From positions 62,001-126,000 of the forward strand of contig CACGWC010000001.1 in NCBI GenBank assembly GCA_902576785.1: DNA of 64,000 nucleotides, written 5' to 3'. The DNA comes from an uncultured Pelagibacteraceae bacterium. Its GTDB lineage: Bacteria; Pseudomonadota; Alphaproteobacteria; Pelagibacterales; Pelagibacteraceae. Positions within the stretch are counted from its first letter, which is position 1. Every line of letters begins with the position of its first letter. Made by a program: the position numbers and the translations under genes. The notes beneath the pieces were generated by a model. It saw nothing but the letters and a program-made list of their open reading frames with translations, was not told the origin of the DNA and ran no database searches. Below are positions 55,404 to 63,714 of the stretch, piece by piece.

Positions 55404-56149
55404 TTTTTTTTAATCAAAAAATTCTTATTTTTTTTCAAACCTGAACTGACAATTTGAAAAGTTTTTTTTAATGAAATTTTACCTATAAAACCTCTTCCGA
55501 TATTAGAAACTTTATAATATTTTTTTGCTGCTAAATGAAATTTTGTAAAATCAACCATATAAGATTTATTTTTTTTAATAACAAAGATAGTGCTCTTAAC
55601 TTTTTTTTTACTTTTTCCAATATAGCCATGGAAAGTTTTATCGGTCCTATATTTTACATTTAAATTTCTTTCGAATAGATGGATAAATGTTGATGCAGAG
55701 TCCATATTTATATTACAAATTTGTCCATCGAGTTCATAAAATCTTTGAAAGAAACTGTTTTTTCCATAGGCGTTTTCAGTATAATTTTGAGATAAAAACC
55801 TTTTATTCTTTCCAATAACAACTACAGAGACATTTGGGTCACTATATAGGGCTGAAGATTTTATCTTTTTTGCATATTCAGATAAATGACCACATATTGA
55901 TTTAGAGATATTTGGGGAATATCTTTTTTTATTTGTAAAGGAATAAGTAAACGTAGGAAAAGCTAAAGTTCCATTTTTTCCTATAATTTTTAAAAGTTCG
56001 TTTATTATAATTTTACATGTTTGATAAATGTCTCTTTTATTTTTATATTGTTTTAATAGACCTAAATCACTATGTATAAATAGGTTTTCATTTTTTTTAA
56101 TTCCAATATTTTTTAAAGACTTATGAAAATTCTTTGCAGTAAATTTCAT
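55400..56149 (-). CDS. AAC(3)-fold N-acyltransferase
   Basis: A 249-aa member of the aminoglycoside 3-N-acetyltransferase (Antibiotic_NAT) fold: FIHSDLGLL (about residues 23-31), KNGTLAFPTFTYSF, ALYSDPNVSVVVIG, and a central INMDSASTFIHLFE with the conserved His, then TFHGYIG. All characteristic segments are in order. In polysaccharide clusters these enzymes acylate an amino sugar, and a stand-alone acyl carrier protein gene lies directly upstream with a 4-bp overlap. The acyl donor is therefore probably acyl-ACP and the target an amino group of a sugar. Antibiotic resistance is not implied. Confidence 0.8.
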   Translation of the reverse strand: MKFTAKNFHKSLKNIGIKKNENLFIHSDLGLLKQYKNKRDIYQTCKIIINELLKIIGKNGTLAFPTFTYSFTNKKRYSPNISKSICGHLSEYAKKIKSSALYSDPNVSVVVIGKNKRFLSQNYTENAYGKNSFFQRFYELDGQICNINMDSASTFIHLFERNLNVKYRTDKTFHGYIGKSKKKVKSTIFVIKKNKSYMVDFTKFHLAAKKYYKVSNIGRGFIGKISLKKTFQIVSSGLKKNKNFLIKKK

Positions 56150-56385
56150 TCTTGTTGCTTCTTGCTTATGATCAATGCAAGACCTTTGATTGTTCTAAAT
56201 TTTCTATTCATAAAATCTTTTTGATCAAATTTAATTTTAAATTTTTTTTCTATACTTACTACAAATTTAACAAATCCCAATGAATCTACATATCCTTTTG
56301 CCAAATAATCTATATCAATTTGTTTTGTTTTATTTAATTTTAAATATTTTAATATGAAGTTTAATTCTTTGTCTAAGTTTGACAT
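56146..56385 (-). CDS. Acyl carrier protein
   Basis: A 79-aa four-helix carrier protein. GYVDSLGFVKFVVSIEKKF contains the Asp-Ser-Leu phosphopantetheine site (Ser35), followed by FKIKFDQKDFMNRKFRTIKGLA, the usual helix 3 region. It is more basic than fatty-acid ACPs, as are most proteins here. ATG at 56385 overlaps the preceding stop as TAATG and is preferred over ATG at 56403. It is placed between an AAC(3)-type acyltransferase and a cyclase-family gene, in an operon with an AMP-forming ligase that could load it. Confidence 0.82.
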   Translation of the reverse strand: MSNLDKELNFILKYLKLNKTKQIDIDYLAKGYVDSLGFVKFVVSIEKKFKIKFDQKDFMNRKFRTIKGLALIISKKQQE

Positions 56386-57056
56386 TAAATTATTCCAATG
56401 CATCTAGCTGGAGAACCATCACTATGTTGAATGTTTAGAGGCGCACCAATAAAGTAAAATGTTTTTTTTTTAATTTTTTTTAAATTCGTAAGATATTCAA
56501 TAATTAAAACATCATTTTTTAAAAATATTTTATGATTTTCACCATCTTTATATTTAGTAAAAGAATTTTTTGGATTATCCGGTTGAGGACTATCAAAACC
56601 AACTAATTTAATACCTTTTCTTACTAACCATTTACATAATTCTGAATCGAGGTAAGGATGATCATAAAAAAAATTACTTTTGCCATAATATTTATCTGTC
56701 CAATCAAATCTAAAAATTACAATCTTTCCGTTAAAATTTTTAAATCTTTTTTTAACATCCTTTATAGATATGATTGTTTTTTTTAATTTTTTACTGAGAT
56801 CAATTAAAATGGCATTCCCGCAAAAATGGCTTATGTCGTATTGGTCAATTGTTTTACCATTTTTTATAAAATGTCTTGGCGCATCAATATGAGTCCCTAG
56901 ATGACTACCAATTTGAATTGTTGACACTTCTCTTTTGTGTGTCTTATGAGTGGCTGACTTGAATCTTTTGAATTTTGGGTGATAGTTTCTATGATAAGTC
57001 TGCATACCTTTATGAAACATTAAAGATAAATCGATAATTTTAACTTTTTTTTTCAT
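56385..57056 (-). CDS. Cyclase-family metal-dependent hydrolase (kynurenine formamidase-like fold)
   Basis: A 223-aa protein with the cyclase-family signature IQIGSHLGTHIDAPRHF (H-x-G-T-H-x-D-x-P-x-H-F, about residues 48-64), giving the His/Asp metal ligands. It also has IDQYDISHFCGNAILIDL, FDWTDKYYG, VGFDSPQPDNP and PLNIQHSDGSPARCIGII at the C-terminus. Family members hydrolyse amides, formamides or lactones (kynurenine formamidase, isatin hydrolase). Here it shares an operon with an aldolase, a ligase, an ACP and an acyltransferase, so a lactone or amide step in making the acyl group is suggested. The substrate is unknown. Confidence 0.82.
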   Translation of the reverse strand: MKKKVKIIDLSLMFHKGMQTYHRNYHPKFKRFKSATHKTHKREVSTIQIGSHLGTHIDAPRHFIKNGKTIDQYDISHFCGNAILIDLSKKLKKTIISIKDVKKRFKNFNGKIVIFRFDWTDKYYGKSNFFYDHPYLDSELCKWLVRKGIKLVGFDSPQPDNPKNSFTKYKDGENHKIFLKNDVLIIEYLTNLKKIKKKTFYFIGAPLNIQHSDGSPARCIGII

Positions 57057-57655
57057 AATAAATATTGGACAATTTCAAAAATTATTCCACCTGGCGATCT
57101 AAAGAAAAAAATTTTCATTTTTTTCCTATTCATTTCATAGTTAAAAATCTTGGATATCTCAATATTGAAATCTTTGCAACTTTTAAAAACTTTATTTATA
57201 TCACTTGATACAAAACAAAGAGATGTGTATCCGATATAATCTAAATATTCTTTGCCATTATAATTTTCATTAAGATGAAATTTGTATTTTTTTTGATCAT
57301 AAAAAGAATAAAAATTAATAATATTTTTTTTTTCATCAAGATTAAAAACCTTTCCCCAAAACACAGATTCTTGCTTGATTGAAAGCACACTTAAAAAAAA
57401 TTTATTTTTTTTAACTTTAATATTATTTGCGCTAAATTTTCTTATTCCATAATAAGTTTTTTCAATAGGAGGTAGATTTTTTTTAATTGAATAAAACCCT
57501 ATGTGATGATTTTTAATTCTCTTGTAAAGAAATAATTTTTTTTCTTTATGGTTCGGAGCGTACTCTTCATATACTTTATTATATTGAAAAAAATTTTTTT
57601 TAAAATTTTTTTTATCTTTAGTGTTGAGACTTAAATGATCAAGACCGAGTATCAT
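57053..57655 (-). CDS. VOC (glyoxalase/dioxygenase-fold) family protein
   Basis: A 200-aa protein with a repeated beta-alpha-beta-beta-beta pattern. It opens with LGLDHLSLNTKDKKNFKKNF (first metal-binding His), and the second half includes YIGYTSLCFVSSDINKVFKSC and closes with FFFRSPGGIIFEIVQYLL (metal-binding Glu, typical of VOC ends). Superfamily members include glyoxalase I, methylmalonyl-CoA epimerase and extradiol dioxygenases. It overlaps the ligase by 17 bp and the cyclase by 4 bp, so it is locked into this pathway. An isomerisation or epimerisation of the acyl precursor is a guess. Confidence 0.7.
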   Translation of the reverse strand: MILGLDHLSLNTKDKKNFKKNFFQYNKVYEEYAPNHKEKKLFLYKRIKNHHIGFYSIKKNLPPIEKTYYGIRKFSANNIKVKKNKFFLSVLSIKQESVFWGKVFNLDEKKNIINFYSFYDQKKYKFHLNENYNGKEYLDYIGYTSLCFVSSDINKVFKSCKDFNIEISKIFNYEMNRKKMKIFFFRSPGGIIFEIVQYLL

Positions 57656-59003
57656 ATCTATTTCTCAATTTATTTTTATCAATTTTACCAATTCGATTTT
57701 TTGGTAATTTACTTAAAAATATGAAGTCATTTGGTATAATTTTTTCTGATATTTTTTTTTTTAAACTTTCAATTATATGTTCTTTTAAAATTTTTTTTTT
57801 TGATTTAATAAAAGCTATTGGAATTTCCCCATATAATTTACTTTTTAATCCAACTACTGCCACTTCATTAATAAATTTAATTTTTAACAACTGATCCTCT
57901 AAATATTTTGGACTTATGTTTATTCCCTCTTTAATTATAATATCTTTTGTTCTGCCAGTTAATTTTATAAATTCTTTTTTTCTTTCAAATGTATCACCTG
58001 AATTAAAATATTCATCTTTATTCATTTCAATTTGATTTTTTTTTTTTAAATAGCCATAGAATTTAAATGGACTCGAAATTAATAAATTTTTTGATGTGTC
58101 TTTTTTAATTTTGATTCCGTCTAAAAGTTTTCCACTTCCGAACGATTTATTAATTAAATTTGTTGAAACTAATAGCATTTCACTTGAGCCATAACTTTCA
58201 AGACATTTAATATGAAATTTTTTTTTAAATTTATTTTTTAAATGATTATGAAAAGGAGCAGTTCCAACCATTATAAAATTAAGTATATTTTTAATTTTGT
58301 TCAACAAATTTTTATTCATTCTCTGCTCATAAATTATATTAATTATTGATGGGGACGCCCAAAAATAATTAATTTCATATTTAATTATATCTTCCCAAAA
58401 ATTAAAATAATTACTAATTGATGACTTGTTAAAGAGAACTATTTTGTTTCCTGCAAGCAATGGACAAATAATTGAATTTAAAAAACCTGCCATATAATAC
58501 ATTGGAAATAAATGGAGAAAATTTTTTTTTTGCTTAATGCCAATGATTTTATTAAATTTTAACGCATTATTTATTAAATTTTGAGGTGTGTGGCAAACAC
58601 CTTTGGGGAATGCAGTGGTTCCAGAAGTAAAAAAAATACAAATTTGTTTTTTCAGATTTTTCATTTCATTAGTTTTTTTTTTTAAAATAAATTTTTTGTT
58701 TTCAAATTTTAAAATTAATTTAGGCTTACAATAACTGATAATTTTTTTTTTTTCTAAATAAGTCGATTTAAAATTAATTGGTAAAAAAGAATATCCACCC
58801 TCAATACAAGCTAGGGCAGCGACGATATAAAAATAAGAGTCTTCTATTTCTACGGCAATTAAATCTTTTGAGTTAATTTTTTTTTTTTTTATTAATTCAA
58901 TTAGATTTTTTACATCGTTTATCAAACAACCATAGGTTATTTCAGCAAATTGATTTGAAATAGCAAATTCTTTTTTATATTTAACTATTCTATTTAATAT
59001 CAT
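57639..59003 (-). CDS. AMP-forming acyl ligase (ANL superfamily)
   Basis: A 454-aa adenylate-forming enzyme, short against 500-550 aa acyl-CoA synthetases. It has the A3 loop ICIFFTSGTTAFPKGVCHT (about residues 122-140), FPMYYMAGFLNSI, CLESYGSSEMLLVS (A5), YFNSGDTFERKKEFIKLTGRTKD (A7/A8 hinge), and C-terminal LPKNRIGKIDKNKLR with the catalytic Lys (A10). It activates a carboxylic acid as acyl-AMP and should load it onto CoA or, given the adjacent gene set, the ACP of 56146-56385. It lies 3 bp after the aldolase gene. Confidence 0.85.
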   Translation of the reverse strand: MILNRIVKYKKEFAISNQFAEITYGCLINDVKNLIELIKKKKINSKDLIAVEIEDSYFYIVAALACIEGGYSFLPINFKSTYLEKKKIISYCKPKLILKFENKKFILKKKTNEMKNLKKQICIFFTSGTTAFPKGVCHTPQNLINNALKFNKIIGIKQKKNFLHLFPMYYMAGFLNSIICPLLAGNKIVLFNKSSISNYFNFWEDIIKYEINYFWASPSIINIIYEQRMNKNLLNKIKNILNFIMVGTAPFHNHLKNKFKKKFHIKCLESYGSSEMLLVSTNLINKSFGSGKLLDGIKIKKDTSKNLLISSPFKFYGYLKKKNQIEMNKDEYFNSGDTFERKKEFIKLTGRTKDIIIKEGINISPKYLEDQLLKIKFINEVAVVGLKSKLYGEIPIAFIKSKKKILKEHIIESLKKKISEKIIPNDFIFLSKLPKNRIGKIDKNKLRNRYDTRS

Positions 59004-59006
59004 TAT

Positions 59007-60068
59007 CTATAATGATTGTTCGTTAATATAAAAATGATTATATATTTTTTTCCAACTTCCAGATTTATTTTTGTTTTTTAGTTTAACACTAAGTTTTTTA
59101 ACCAGATCTTCAGGAGCTTCAGATTTATTTTTTTTACTTACCTCATAGACTAATAACCTAGGATCTACTTTATATTTTTTGGAATATTTTTCAATTATTG
59201 GCAAATAACTACTATGAAATAAAGACATACCACAAACTACATCGATTGATTTAATTCCTTTAGAAGTTATAAAATTGACTAAAATTTCCTCTGATAAATC
59301 CAAAATTTTAATATAATCAACTTTACATTTAATTTTTTCTTTTTTTAAAGCGCACACTAAAAGTTCAACTGGTGTATTACCGGCACTTCTTCCATAACCT
59401 TGCAAGGATGCATCAACTATATCAAAATTTAATTTTATAGCTTTATATGCATTTGCTACAGCAAAACCCAAATTGTTATGTCCATGAAAACCAACTTTTA
59501 TTTTTTTATTAATCTCTTTAATACTATTATAATAATTTTCTAATTCTGAAGGGATCATACCTCCTGCTGAATCAACAACATAAACAATGTCTGAGCCCAT
59601 ATTATGAGCAATATTAGCAATTTTAGAAAATTTTTTTGGTAGAAAAACATATGACTTCATAAAATTTGTGCATACTTTCATATTTAATTTTTTAGCAAGA
59701 TATATATAGGGTTCTAAAAGTTTATAATTTTCTACATTTGATCCTATTCTTATAAAATTTGCTCCCATGTCTTTTAATTTTTTTACATCATCCAAACTAG
59801 CAATACCTGGAATACAAAACATGCCCCAATCAGATTTGTTCAAAGCCATGTTTGCATATTTTCCATAATTTAAATCTGTTTCTTTTGCTTTGTATTTTCT
59901 TATTCTTGAGGCTCCTAATCCCATTCCATGACCAACTTCGATAAGCTCTACTCCAGCTTTTTCTAGTTTGCTGCAAATTTCGTAAGTCTGTTTTTTTGTA
60001 AATTGAAAATTATTTAAATAACTTCCATCTCTTAAAGTACAATCTAATATTTGAGTTTTAATTTTCAT
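59007..60068 (-). CDS. 4-hydroxy-2-oxovalerate aldolase-type / HMGL-like aldolase
   Basis: A roughly 353-aa TIM-barrel enzyme of the DmpG/HMGL family: ILDCTLRDGSYLNNFQF (catalytic Arg-Asp), VELIEVGHGMGLGASRI, FIRIGSNVENY, YVVDSAGGMIPSE, VGFHGHNNLGFAVANA (His-x-His metal ligands) and QGYGRSAGNTPVELLV. No acylating aldehyde dehydrogenase partner (DmpF) is present. ATG at 60068 gives a 4-bp ATGA overlap with the methyltransferase stop and leads straight into the first strand. ATG at 60095 is less likely. It either releases pyruvate plus an aldehyde or, run in reverse, builds a 4-hydroxy-2-oxo acid for the acyl group. Confidence 0.85.
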   Translation of the reverse strand: MKIKTQILDCTLRDGSYLNNFQFTKKQTYEICSKLEKAGVELIEVGHGMGLGASRIRKYKAKETDLNYGKYANMALNKSDWGMFCIPGIASLDDVKKLKDMGANFIRIGSNVENYKLLEPYIYLAKKLNMKVCTNFMKSYVFLPKKFSKIANIAHNMGSDIVYVVDSAGGMIPSELENYYNSIKEINKKIKVGFHGHNNLGFAVANAYKAIKLNFDIVDASLQGYGRSAGNTPVELLVCALKKEKIKCKVDYIKILDLSEEILVNFITSKGIKSIDVVCGMSLFHSSYLPIIEKYSKKYKVDPRLLVYEVSKKNKSEAPEDLVKKLSVKLKNKNKSGSWKKIYNHFYINEQSL

Positions 60069-60760
60069 TTCTTTTTTGCTATTAAAATATGCCAATGATA
60101 ATCTAAACCAAACCAGTTTATATCTATTGAGCTGTGGATAAAATTTCTAAAATTTTTTTTAAAACTTTTTTCAATTTCTAATTTATTTCCAAAACATCTC
60201 ATAATTTGTCCATCTCTTACTTTAAAATAATCATCTTTAATTACTCTGTAACCATTTTTAATTTTTTTACTATTTTTATATATAAAAGAGGATTTTTTTG
60301 GTATTGATAGAATTAAAAGACCATTTTTCTTAAGAACTCTATTCATTTCCTTAACATGTTTTTTAAAATTAAAAGGATCGTTAGGATTCATGTAATAACA
60401 AGAATTCCATGATAACAAGATATCAAAATAATTTGATTTAAAATTTATTTTATCTGAAGTTCCAATATTAAAATTTTTACTTAATGATTTAAAATTTTTT
60501 TTCGCTTTATCTACTATATCTGAACTAATTTCGGTACCAAAAACATTTAATCCAAGATTTTTTAAAAACAATATGTGTCTTCCATCACCAAAACCTAAAT
60601 CTAATATTTTTTGGTTTTTTTTAAACTTAAGTTTTAATTTAGGAAATTTACCTTTAAATATTCTTATTACACCTTCTGCTGGATATGAAATTTCATTTAC
60701 TTTATTAAATAGCTTTGTCCAATTTTTTTTTGGTTCATATTTATTATTATTTTGAATCAT
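60065..60760 (-). CDS. Class I SAM-dependent methyltransferase
   Basis: A 231-aa Methyltransf_11-type enzyme: KILDLGFGDGRHILFL (motif I, about residues 53-68), NVFGTEISSDIVDKA (strand 2 acidic residue), FDILLSWNSCYYMNP (post-strand 4) and LILSIPKKSSFIYKNS. It overlaps the aldolase (4 bp) and the DUF4910 gene (4 bp), so it is translated together with them. The methyl acceptor could be the keto acid or acyl precursor, or a sugar. Context does not decide. Confidence 0.78.
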   Translation of the reverse strand: MIQNNNKYEPKKNWTKLFNKVNEISYPAEGVIRIFKGKFPKLKLKFKKNQKILDLGFGDGRHILFLKNLGLNVFGTEISSDIVDKAKKNFKSLSKNFNIGTSDKINFKSNYFDILLSWNSCYYMNPNDPFNFKKHVKEMNRVLKKNGLLILSIPKKSSFIYKNSKKIKNGYRVIKDDYFKVRDGQIMRCFGNKLEIEKSFKKNFRNFIHSSIDINWFGLDYHWHILIAKKK

Positions 60761-62067
60761 ATAACTAATTTTTTTTTCAGTAATACTTTATATATTTTTT
60801 TTGTCTGATTAAAATTCAAATTAATTATCTTTGAAATTTGTTGTAAAGATAAATTTCCGTCACTATATTGTAAAAAATCTAAATACCTCATTGAACTAAA
60901 GCTCGAACCCTTAACAGATAAATTGTTATATAAATTTCTTTTTCCCAGTTGAGGCTCACATAAATATTTTGATTTAGGCATTATTTTTTTATCTAGATTT
61001 TTAATAGCTTCTTTAGCTACTTTATAGCCTCCATATAATCCTTTTCGTGTAACTAAATTAAAGTTATCTAATGAGGTGTGATATTCTTTGTATTCACCAT
61101 ATTTTGACCTAAATATTGAGGCCATTGGTATATCAACTCCAGGTGAATTAAATTGTCTCTCATCAGAGCCCCTTTTTAAAAAACTATAAACTTTATATTT
61201 ATTAATTTTTAATTTTTTAAAAGCACTTAACAGTGACTGATCCGCAGGGTGATTACCTTTTTTAGATAACATGCAAGAATAATTTTTTTCATCCCCAATA
61301 CATGAAAGATTGTAACCTCCAACAACATTTTTTTTTAAGTCTTTTAAGTTTTTATTTATATATGCTATTGATCCTATCGTCTCTGGTATAAATAAAAATC
61401 TAATTGAATAATTAGGTTTTTTTCTGTTTTTAAAATAATTTATTAAAGCCATCGAAACTATTGGCCCAGATAATTCGTTGTTTGCCATTGAAGGATGACA
61501 TATGTAGGTAGAAACTAAGATCTCTTTTTTTGTTTTTCCTCTTATTAAATAGTCAGCATAATTCATTCTGCCATGCTTCTTAAAACTTGATTCTATTAAA
61601 ACATCAAAAACTTGATTTTTTTTATATTTTTTTTTTATTTCTAGAAATTGATAATAAGAACAACAAAATCCCCAATTTTTTTTATAATATGAAGTTATGT
61701 ATGGGATAGCATTAGGCTGATTTTTTAAAAAATGAAGTCTTTTTAATAACTCATCTTTTCTTAATTTCTTTTTAATTGGTGAAGAATAGCCTATTAGGTG
61801 AAGATTATTATTTTTAAAATCAATAATTTTTTTTCCTTCAAAATCTTTAACATAAGCGCTTTTGACATTCCATTCTGAAGGAACTTTCCAATCATAAACT
61901 TGTATATTTGATTTAAAAAATTTAATTCTAAGTTTTGGAAAAAATGATTTTATATAACTTAATGTTTTTCTTACACCTTCTCCAGTTAAACTTCTATTTA
62001 ATGGAAATAGGTAAATTTTTGCAAAATTATAAAGCTTTGCAATATTAATGTTATCCTTTTTTTTCAT
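60757..62067 (-). CDS. DUF4910 aminopeptidase-like domain protein with winged helix
   Basis: A 436-aa protein of the DUF4910/DUF2172 type found in surface glycan clusters. The N-terminus has LFPLNRSLTGEGVRKTL, then VYDWKVPSEWNVKSAYVKD. The M28-like metal region reads TYICHPSMANNELSGP (about residues 191-206), followed by FLFIPETIGSIAYIN (catalytic Glu-Thr) and LKRGSDERQFNSPGVD. The C-terminal 70 residues form a winged helix (DFLQYSDGNLSLQQISKII). Structure-level knowledge places it as a zinc peptidase-like fold; its substrate is unproven, perhaps amide-linked groups on sugars. It overlaps both neighbours by 4 bp. Confidence 0.8.
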   Translation of the reverse strand: MKKKDNINIAKLYNFAKIYLFPLNRSLTGEGVRKTLSYIKSFFPKLRIKFFKSNIQVYDWKVPSEWNVKSAYVKDFEGKKIIDFKNNNLHLIGYSSPIKKKLRKDELLKRLHFLKNQPNAIPYITSYYKKNWGFCCSYYQFLEIKKKYKKNQVFDVLIESSFKKHGRMNYADYLIRGKTKKEILVSTYICHPSMANNELSGPIVSMALINYFKNRKKPNYSIRFLFIPETIGSIAYINKNLKDLKKNVVGGYNLSCIGDEKNYSCMLSKKGNHPADQSLLSAFKKLKINKYKVYSFLKRGSDERQFNSPGVDIPMASIFRSKYGEYKEYHTSLDNFNLVTRKGLYGGYKVAKEAIKNLDKKIMPKSKYLCEPQLGKRNLYNNLSVKGSSFSSMRYLDFLQYSDGNLSLQQISKIINLNFNQTKKIYKVLLKKKLVI

Positions 62068-63707
62068 TCTTTGTTATTATCTTTAAAATAAAAATCAGTT
62101 CCATTTAATATACTATCACAAATTAAATCTAAATTTTTATCAGAATTATTTGAGAGAATATTTAAAAAATTATTTTTAATTTTAAAGGGAGGAAAATTAT
62201 AGGGAATATCTTCTAAAGAATTTAAAGCTAACATTCTTTTAAAGTAATAATGATAGGCAAATTTCTTTGCATCATTTATATTATCATCACTCATTTTATT
62301 ATGAAATGGAAGCGATTTAAGTAATTGGAAATATTCTTTTTCAGTTTTTGGCTCAATTGAAAACCCTTTATTCCTTATTACAGCTTCACCAGCAACTATT
62401 ACTGGAACTCCTCTAGCTGCGAATTCTATACCTAATTTTGTACCATATACTAATATTGCATTACAATGATTTAAAATTGAATAAGTGCTTATTGGATCAT
62501 TGGAATCAACTAAAAAAATATTATTAGGTAATTTTTTATGTTTTTTTTCTATCTCATCTTTGACTTTTTGCTTAGCTGGACGATCAGAATTCACCTCGGT
62601 TGGATGTACTCTAATTAGCAAATTTAAATCTTTTCTTTTACTAAAATAATTTATTGTCTTTAGTATCCAATCAATCATATTATGAAAAATAGTATCATCA
62701 TAATGTAATTGAGCATCCCAGATTACATTTGTTGTTAAACCAATCAATGGTTTGTTTAGATCAATTTTGTTGATTTCAAAATATTTTTTTACATCAAGTG
62801 ATATTGCATTTTTATGATATTGCCAATCTTGAGCTCCAGTAACCTTACTTTCTAAATATTTATCAATTTTTTTTTCAATATTTTGTAGATTAATTTGTTT
62901 CCAATTTAAATTATTCTCGTTAACAATGTCTTTGTTATAAACCTGGTTATGACTGAATATGAATGAATTCTTTCTAGTTCCAGTTGTCCAAGTAACGTAA
63001 TTAATTTTTTTTGATTTAGCTATTTCTGCTATTATACCTTGGGGTATATATATCCCATGATTAAGGACTATAACATCATATTTGTTTTCAGTTAACAAAT
63101 TTTCGATAGCTGTGTAAGTCAGTAAAGCACTTTCTAAAAATATCTTTAACAACTTATCTGAATTTGATCTTAAGTTTAAATCGCCTATTGCATAATATCT
63201 TAATAAGTTGGCAACAGTTTGTTCCCCAACATTTATATCATTTTTTTTGAAGTTTTTTATTTGTTCAGTATTAAGCCCTCTAATTTCATTATTTATTTTT
63301 TTAATCTCTTTTTTGCTTAAATACTTACTCAAATAATGAGTTTTTAAGCCTGTTTTTTTAAATGTTTTATTGCCTATACTAAAACAAGCATCGCATATAT
63401 TAATTTTTTTTTTTATTAAATTGTTTTCCTTTGTATTGGTATCTGTTGTCATAATACAACCATTTAAAATTTTGTCACACAGTAAAAATTCAACATCTGA
63501 ACCTTTGAGATTTAATGAGACACCTATTAATGACTCTAGTGATGTTGCTACTTTATGTCCTCCTGAAGAAGTAGCAATCAAAATTTTTTTTTTTTTTGCT
63601 TTATTAATTTTATATTCTTCTTTGCCTTTTAAAATTTTACTCCAATTTGGCATATCATCTGGAAGAGGCAAGAAATAAGTGAACAATTTTTTTAAATTAT
63701 TAATCAT
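62064..63707 (-). CDS. GT-B-like surface carbohydrate protein with Cys cluster
   Basis: A 547-aa protein. The N-terminal domain begins KKILIATSSGGHKVATSLES and carries two Cys pairs, LLCDKILNGCIMT (about residues 76-88) and INICDACFSIG (about 107-117), spaced like a small metal site. IVLNHGIYIPQGIIAEIA follows. The C-terminal half has LIGLTTNVIWDAQL, LNLLIRVHPTEVN and AILVYGTKLGIEFAARGVPVIVAGEA, a GT-B donor-site pattern shared with the product of 53817-55403. I recognise the family only as capsule/O-antigen associated. It is 7 bp downstream of the edge fragment and overlaps the DUF4910 gene by 4 bp. Confidence 0.55.
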   Translation of the reverse strand: MINNLKKLFTYFLPLPDDMPNWSKILKGKEEYKINKAKKKKILIATSSGGHKVATSLESLIGVSLNLKGSDVEFLLCDKILNGCIMTTDTNTKENNLIKKKINICDACFSIGNKTFKKTGLKTHYLSKYLSKKEIKKINNEIRGLNTEQIKNFKKNDINVGEQTVANLLRYYAIGDLNLRSNSDKLLKIFLESALLTYTAIENLLTENKYDVIVLNHGIYIPQGIIAEIAKSKKINYVTWTTGTRKNSFIFSHNQVYNKDIVNENNLNWKQINLQNIEKKIDKYLESKVTGAQDWQYHKNAISLDVKKYFEINKIDLNKPLIGLTTNVIWDAQLHYDDTIFHNMIDWILKTINYFSKRKDLNLLIRVHPTEVNSDRPAKQKVKDEIEKKHKKLPNNIFLVDSNDPISTYSILNHCNAILVYGTKLGIEFAARGVPVIVAGEAVIRNKGFSIEPKTEKEYFQLLKSLPFHNKMSDDNINDAKKFAYHYYFKRMLALNSLEDIPYNFPPFKIKNNFLNILSNNSDKNLDLICDSILNGTDFYFKDNNKE

Positions 63708-63714
63708 TGAGAAA

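Noticed and set aside
55400-56149. Aminoglycoside resistance gene
   Set aside because: The AAC(3) fold is used by sugar N-acyltransferases in glycan clusters. The adjacent ACP and the context argue against resistance.
56385-57056. Kynurenine formamidase of tryptophan catabolism
   Set aside because: No other kynurenine pathway genes are present. Only the cyclase fold is supported.
61430-61500. Asn-Glu in HPSMANNELSGP of the DUF4910 protein as loss of an M28 metal ligand
   Set aside because: As I recall, this family often carries this sequence, so it may not be a lesion. An alignment would be needed to claim it.
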